Origin: a bacterium
GTDB lineage: Bacteria > Verrucomicrobiota > Verrucomicrobiae > JAJYAR01
Direction: 5' to 3'
Assembly: GCA_021779435.1 (NCBI GenBank)
Contig: JAJYAR010000011.1
Span: 1 to 17,974, forward strand
DNA: 17,974 nt
Part shown: piece by piece, positions 14,934-17,974 of the stretch
Position numbering within the stretch: the first letter of the stretch is position 1
Layout: every line of letters starts with the position of its first letter
Position numbers and translations under genes: made by a program
Notes under the pieces: generated by a model
What the model was told of the DNA's origin: nothing
Database searches by the model: none
Seen by the model: the letters and a program-made list of their open reading frames with translations, nothing else

Positions 14934-15722
14934 ATGTCACTTCTCGGCACACTTACCTCAGGCGTCAGCGCTCTCAAAACGTTCGGCAGGAGCCTGGACG
15001 TGATTGGCAACAACATCGCCAACGTGAACACGACGGCGTACAAGACGTCGTCTGCCAATTTCGCCGACACCTTCAGCAACACCCTGCGCGCGGCCTCGTC
15101 GGACGAGGCGTCCCTCCAGATCGGCACGGGTGTGCAGATGGCGGGCATCAACACGAACTACAAGCAGGGCTCGCTGAGCAGCACGGGCAACGTCACCGAC
15201 CTCGCCATCTCCGGGAAGGGCTACTTCGTCGTCCGCGATGGAACGGCCAACTACGTGACGCGCGACGGCTCGTTCCATTTCGACACGGCCGGCAACCTTC
15301 GCAACTCGCAGAACATGTCGGTTCTTGGCGTGGACGGGAATCCGATCGTGTATGCGGGCTACGCCTCGGCGGCATCGATCAGCATCGCCACCGACGGCAC
15401 GATCACCGCGTTTGACGTGGCTGGCACCGGTTCGACCGCCGGACAGGTGGGCGTGCTCAGCATCGCCGATGAATCCAAGCTGATGAAAGTCGGCGGCAAC
15501 GTGTACGACTTCGGCGCGACCGGAACCGCCGTCACGTCGATCGCGGCCCCGGCCTCCGCGGGAGCGGGCAAGATCCGCTCGGGTGAGCTCGAACTTTCGA
15601 ACGTCGACCTCACGGAACAGTTTTCCGACCTGATCACCTCGCAGCGCAGCTTCCAGGCGGCCTCCCGACTCATCACGGTGTCGGACACCGTGCTCGAGGA
15701 CATCGTCAACCTGAAGCGCTGA
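14934..15722 (+). CDS. flgE: Flagellar hook protein FlgE (short form)
   Basis: A 262-residue hook/rod-family protein placed between flgD and fliL, where the hook gene stands in Bacillus-type operons. The N-terminal signature is LDVIGNNIANVNTTAYKTS (21-39), followed by TGNVTDLAISGKGYFVV (84-100) and YVTRDGSFHFDTAGNL (107-122). The C-terminal signature is GELELSNVDLTEQFSDLITS (217-236) and QRSFQAASRLI. It is far shorter than enterobacterial FlgE (about 400) and near the 260-residue B. subtilis hook protein. The same features occur in the rod proteins FlgF and FlgG, so a distal rod subunit cannot be ruled out; the flgD-flgE adjacency and the SNVDL ending favour hook. No Shine-Dalgarno is visible. 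Length suits a minimal hook lacking the variable D2/D3 domains. Confidence 0.85.
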   Translation: MSLLGTLTSGVSALKTFGRSLDVIGNNIANVNTTAYKTSSANFADTFSNTLRAASSDEASLQIGTGVQMAGINTNYKQGSLSSTGNVTDLAISGKGYFVVRDGTANYVTRDGSFHFDTAGNLRNSQNMSVLGVDGNPIVYAGYASAASISIATDGTITAFDVAGTGSTAGQVGVLSIADESKLMKVGGNVYDFGATGTAVTSIAAPASAGAGKIRSGELELSNVDLTEQFSDLITSQRSFQAASRLITVSDTVLEDIVNLKR

Positions 15723-15754
15723 CGCCAGGGTTAACCCGCAACGGACTTCTTCAG

Positions 15755-16378
15755 ATGCCTCCTCCTCCTGCAAAACCCGAGACGCCTCCGGCGGCCGCAC
15801 CTGCTGCTGCGGCCAAGCCCGAGAAGGCCCCCCCCGCACCGGAGCCGGTTGCGAGCGCATCGGCGGCGTCGGCTTCCGCTGGGGGAATGAAGGCGTGGAT
15901 TCCCTCCGTCGCCGCCATTGTCGTGGCTCCCGCCCTGACCTGGGCCGTGTCGCAGTACGTCATCGTGCCCCGGCTCGAGAAGCGGCTGAACCTGCCCGTC
16001 GAGAGCGCGTCCGCCGCTGTGCTGGGACTTCCCGAGGCCGCGAAGGACAAGGACGGAAAGCTGGTCGAGAGGAAGCCCTACGAGTTCAGCAACGTCGTCG
16101 TGAACCTCGCGGGCACGATGGGCACGCGTTACCTCAAGACGAGTTTCTACGTGACGCCGGATCCGAAGGGCAACGTCGACCTGCAGGCGGTCTTCAAGGC
16201 CAACCACGCGAAGCTGTTCGACACGACGCTCAACATCCTTTCCTCCCTGACGCTTGCCGACCTGGAGGAGCCGGGCGCGAAGAACGTGATCCGCGAGAAG
16301 CTGGTGGCGGCCTACAACCAGGTGCTCGATGCCCGCGTGGCGGACCAGATCTACTTTTCCGACTTTGTCGTGCAATGA
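15755..16378 (+). CDS. fliL: Flagellar basal body-associated protein FliL
   Basis: FliL (207 residues) surrounds or supports the stator at the motor. The cytoplasmic N-terminus (1-43) is an unusual Pro/Ala/Glu/Lys-rich stretch, then one membrane segment (about 47-70). The periplasmic domain (about 105-207) shows the family pattern: FSNVVVNLAGTMGTRYLKTS (111-130), LSSLTLADL (162-170) and the conserved ending IYFSDFVVQ. The ATG at 15755 includes the Pro/Ala tail; the next in-frame ATG (Met45, 15887) would remove it and leave a normal minimal FliL, so the start is not certain. No Shine-Dalgarno precedes either. It lies between flgE and fliM, with no motA/motB in this window. Confidence 0.93.
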   Translation: MPPPPAKPETPPAAAPAAAAKPEKAPPAPEPVASASAASASAGGMKAWIPSVAAIVVAPALTWAVSQYVIVPRLEKRLNLPVESASAAVLGLPEAAKDKDGKLVERKPYEFSNVVVNLAGTMGTRYLKTSFYVTPDPKGNVDLQAVFKANHAKLFDTTLNILSSLTLADLEEPGAKNVIREKLVAAYNQVLDARVADQIYFSDFVVQ

Positions 16379-16404
16379 GCGACGCCCCGGCGTAGCGCCC
16401 CACC

Positions 16405-17454
16405 ATGGCTGACGACCCCCAAAAACCGGCGAGCGACTTTCTCGATCAGTCCGAGATCGACAGGATACTCGCGCAGCAGGCGGCCGATGCCCAGGCGATC
16501 AAGGGCGGGACGTTCATGCCGACCGGAGACTCGGGCGGCCCGAAGGTCGAGCCGTACGACTTCCGCAACCCGGCGTTCCTCTCGGAGGCCGAACTGCGGC
16601 GGCTTCGTCTCCTCCACGAGGATTTCATCCGGTATCTCAGCGCGCGTCTCTCCCTTTACCTCCGCATGGAGTTCGGGCTGAAGATGGCGAAGCTCACGAC
16701 GGTGACGTATTCGAAGTTCACCGACTCCCTTCCGAATCCGACGCACCTCAGCCTTTTCAAGGTCGATCCGATGGTCGGCGTCGGGATCCTGGACATCAAT
16801 CCACGGCTCGCGCTCACGATCGCGGACCGGCTCCTGGGCGGCCGGGGCCACTCGGTGAAGGCCGAGCGCTATCTTACCGAGATCGAAATCGCCCTCATCG
16901 AGGACGTGATCATGATCATGCTCGAGGAGTGGTGCGGCCAGTGGAAGACGGAGCAGGAGCTCCATCCCGGGATCATCGGCCATGAGAACAACGGCCGCTT
17001 TCTGCAGACCTCGCCGCGTGATGCGATCATGCTGGCGCTGGCGCTCGAGTGCAATTTCGGCGACTGCTCCGAGCAGATCCAGATCGGCGTTCCCTACTAC
17101 ACCATCGAGCCGGTGGTGAAGCGGATGCAGGCGCGCCGCCAGAAGGACACGGCCGTGACGCCCAGCGTGAAGCGCGCGGAGTGGCACTCGGCCTACGAAC
17201 GCGTGATGGTTCCGGTCCGTGCCGAGTGGCAGGCCCTCGAGCTCACGCTTCGCGAGGTGGCCAGTTTCCGCGTCGGTGACATCATCGAGATGCGCCCGGA
17301 GATCTGCGCCGAGACAAGGATCGTGCTCAACGACACGCCCAAGTTCCTGGGCACGGTCGGCCTCGATACGGACCGTGTGGCCGTGCAAATCACAAAGAAA
17401 ACCCCCACCGAGGATCCCTTACATGCCAAATCTGACGGACGAAAAATCTCTTGA
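16405..17454 (+). CDS. fliM: Flagellar motor switch protein FliM
   Basis: FliM (349 residues) is the switch subunit that binds CheY-P and sets rotation direction. The N-terminal CheY-binding motif is DQSEIDRIL (14-22), close to the usual SQ-EIDALL. The middle domain (about 50-240) includes YDFRNPAFLSEAELRRLRLL (51-70), the IADRLLGGRG loop (139-148) and LTEIEIALIEDVI. The C-terminal SpoA domain is about 262-332 and includes RVGDIIEM. Length is standard. The retained N-terminal motif shows that this motor is meant to be controlled by CheY-P, which ties it to the cheA/cheR/cheB/cheD group on the left. The final 32 bases overlap fliN in another frame. No Shine-Dalgarno is seen ahead of the ATG. 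Confidence 0.96.
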   Translation: MADDPQKPASDFLDQSEIDRILAQQAADAQAIKGGTFMPTGDSGGPKVEPYDFRNPAFLSEAELRRLRLLHEDFIRYLSARLSLYLRMEFGLKMAKLTTVTYSKFTDSLPNPTHLSLFKVDPMVGVGILDINPRLALTIADRLLGGRGHSVKAERYLTEIEIALIEDVIMIMLEEWCGQWKTEQELHPGIIGHENNGRFLQTSPRDAIMLALALECNFGDCSEQIQIGVPYYTIEPVVKRMQARRQKDTAVTPSVKRAEWHSAYERVMVPVRAEWQALELTLREVASFRVGDIIEMRPEICAETRIVLNDTPKFLGTVGLDTDRVAVQITKKTPTEDPLHAKSDGRKIS

Positions 17455-17686
17455 TATCGTACTCGACGTTAAGGTGAAGGTGACCGTCCAGCTCGGATCG
17501 GTCCTTCTGCCGATGCGCGAAGTGCTGGAACTCGCCCCGGGGTCGATCGTGCAGCTGCTGCAGCACGCGAGCGATCCGGTCGGACTTTTCGTCAACGACA
17601 AGCTCGTGGCGTACGGCGAGGTGGTCGTCGTCGAGGACAATTTCGGGATCAAGATCACCGAACTCGTCGGCAGCAAGAAGCCGTGA
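17423..17686 (+). CDS. fliN: Flagellar motor switch protein FliN (minimal SpoA form)
   Basis: FliN (87 residues) is the outer switch subunit and part of the export docking site; here it is essentially one SpoA domain. Family motifs are VKVKVTVQLGSVLLPMREVL (16-35), LAPGSIVQL (37-45), DPVGLFVNDKLVAYGEVVVV (51-70) and NFGIKITEL. The ATG at 17423 lies inside the end of fliM, giving a 32-base overlap; GAGG at 17410-17413 is a plausible ribosome binding site. The open frame continues upstream but is a shadow of fliM there. Typical E. coli FliN is about 137 residues, with an extra N-terminal region that is absent here. The fliM-fliN pair is the usual order. Confidence 0.95.
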   Translation: MPNLTDEKSLDIVLDVKVKVTVQLGSVLLPMREVLELAPGSIVQLLQHASDPVGLFVNDKLVAYGEVVVVEDNFGIKITELVGSKKP

Positions 17687-17715
17687 GCCGAGCCGCCGCG
17701 CTGACTCCCGTCGCC

Positions 17716-17974
17716 ATGGCACACCGACTCCGCCTCGGCTTCGCCTCCAGGGCTGCCGCGCTCGCGCTGGCAGCTCTTTCGTTCGTCTCGATGGCCGCGG
17801 CGGCCGCGGCGGACGACAGCAAGGTCATCTTTCCGTCCGGGGCGACGCACGCGTCGGCTCCGGCGGCCTCGAGTGGCAGCATGGCGAACCTCCTGACCCT
17901 CGTCGTAGCCCTTGTGCTCGCGGGTGCGGGTGGGTGGCTGTTCTGGCGAAACCGCAGGACGCAGCAGATCGGAA
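17716..17974 (+). CDS. fliO: Probable FliO, flagellar biosynthesis protein (cut by window end)
   Basis: The window ends 86 residues into this gene. From the ATG at 17716 the chain has a basic start (MAHRLRLGFASR), a hydrophobic Ala/Leu stretch (about 13-31) that looks like a signal peptide, an approximately 20-residue polar linker, and a second hydrophobic segment (about 57-77) followed by FWRNRR. A secreted N-terminus plus one membrane segment and a cytoplasmic tail is the plan of FliO (FliZ in Bacillus), which follows fliN and precedes fliP. The conserved tail domain lies beyond the window, so this is a context call. An alternative GTG start at 17683 overlaps the fliN stop (GTGA) and would add 11 residues; ATG is preferred because it gives the shorter, better signal-peptide start. 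FliO helps assemble the FliP-FliQ-FliR export gate. Confidence 0.75.
   Translation, partial: MAHRLRLGFASRAAALALAALSFVSMAAAAAADDSKVIFPSGATHASAPAASSGSMANLLTLVVALVLAGAGGWLFWRNRRTQQIG

Noticed and set aside
1..17974. tRNA or rRNA genes, CRISPR arrays, insertion sequences, attachment sites
   Set aside because: No cloverleaf-like segment, repeated spacer pattern, transposase motif or terminal repeat was noticed; nearly all the DNA is accounted for by chemotaxis and flagellar genes.

Overview
The window is a GC-rich chemotaxis and flagellar locus, with 20 genes read as real and two of them cut by the window edges. The proteins describe a diderm, flagellated bacterium. My best guess for the lineage is Verrucomicrobiota, Opitutaceae-like: high GC, few Shine-Dalgarno sequences, and a Bacillus/spirochaete-type flagellar gene order in a cell with a FliO signal peptide. 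That guess comes from overall impression and was not tested by any search.

Left part (1-5390) is chemotaxis. The C-terminal end of cheA and an HDOD-domain gene run rightward with a 4-base overlap. Facing them is a leftward group cheR - cheB - response regulator with a degenerate HD-GYP domain - cheD. CheR and CheB methylate and demethylate receptors, CheD deamidates receptor glutamines, and CheA is the kinase that phosphorylates CheB and the (unseen) CheY. The two HD-superfamily proteins (HDOD and REC-HD-GYP-like) both carry Cys where the metal-binding His of the HD motif should be.

A divergent intergenic region (5391-5615) separates cheR from flgB. It holds a sigma-54-like -24/-12 element facing flgB, a weak sigma-28-like element facing cheR, and a perfect 10-bp palindrome.

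Right part (5616-17974) is one long rightward flagellar operon: flgB flgC fliE fliF fliG fliH fliI fliJ motE/ylxF-like fliK flgD flgE fliL fliM fliN fliO(partial). Gaps are 63 bases or less, with several overlaps and no visible terminator. The order follows assembly logic: proximal rod (FlgB, FlgC, FliE), MS ring (FliF), switch (FliG, later FliM and FliN), export ATPase complex (FliH, FliI, FliJ), hook length and cap (FliK, FlgD), hook (FlgE), stator-associated FliL, and the export gate starting with FliO. It is close to the B. subtilis fla/che operon and the spirochaete flgB operon, including the small MgtE_N-like membrane protein between fliJ and fliK.

The system itself is known. The points that look less ordinary are a perfect 11-bp inverted repeat that would bury the fliK start codon in a hairpin, the catalytically degraded HD-GYP response regulator inside the che group, a sigma-54-like promoter that would give an almost leaderless flgB transcript, and the scarcity of ribosome binding sites through the operon. 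No tRNA, rRNA, CRISPR array, insertion sequence or other mobile element was seen.
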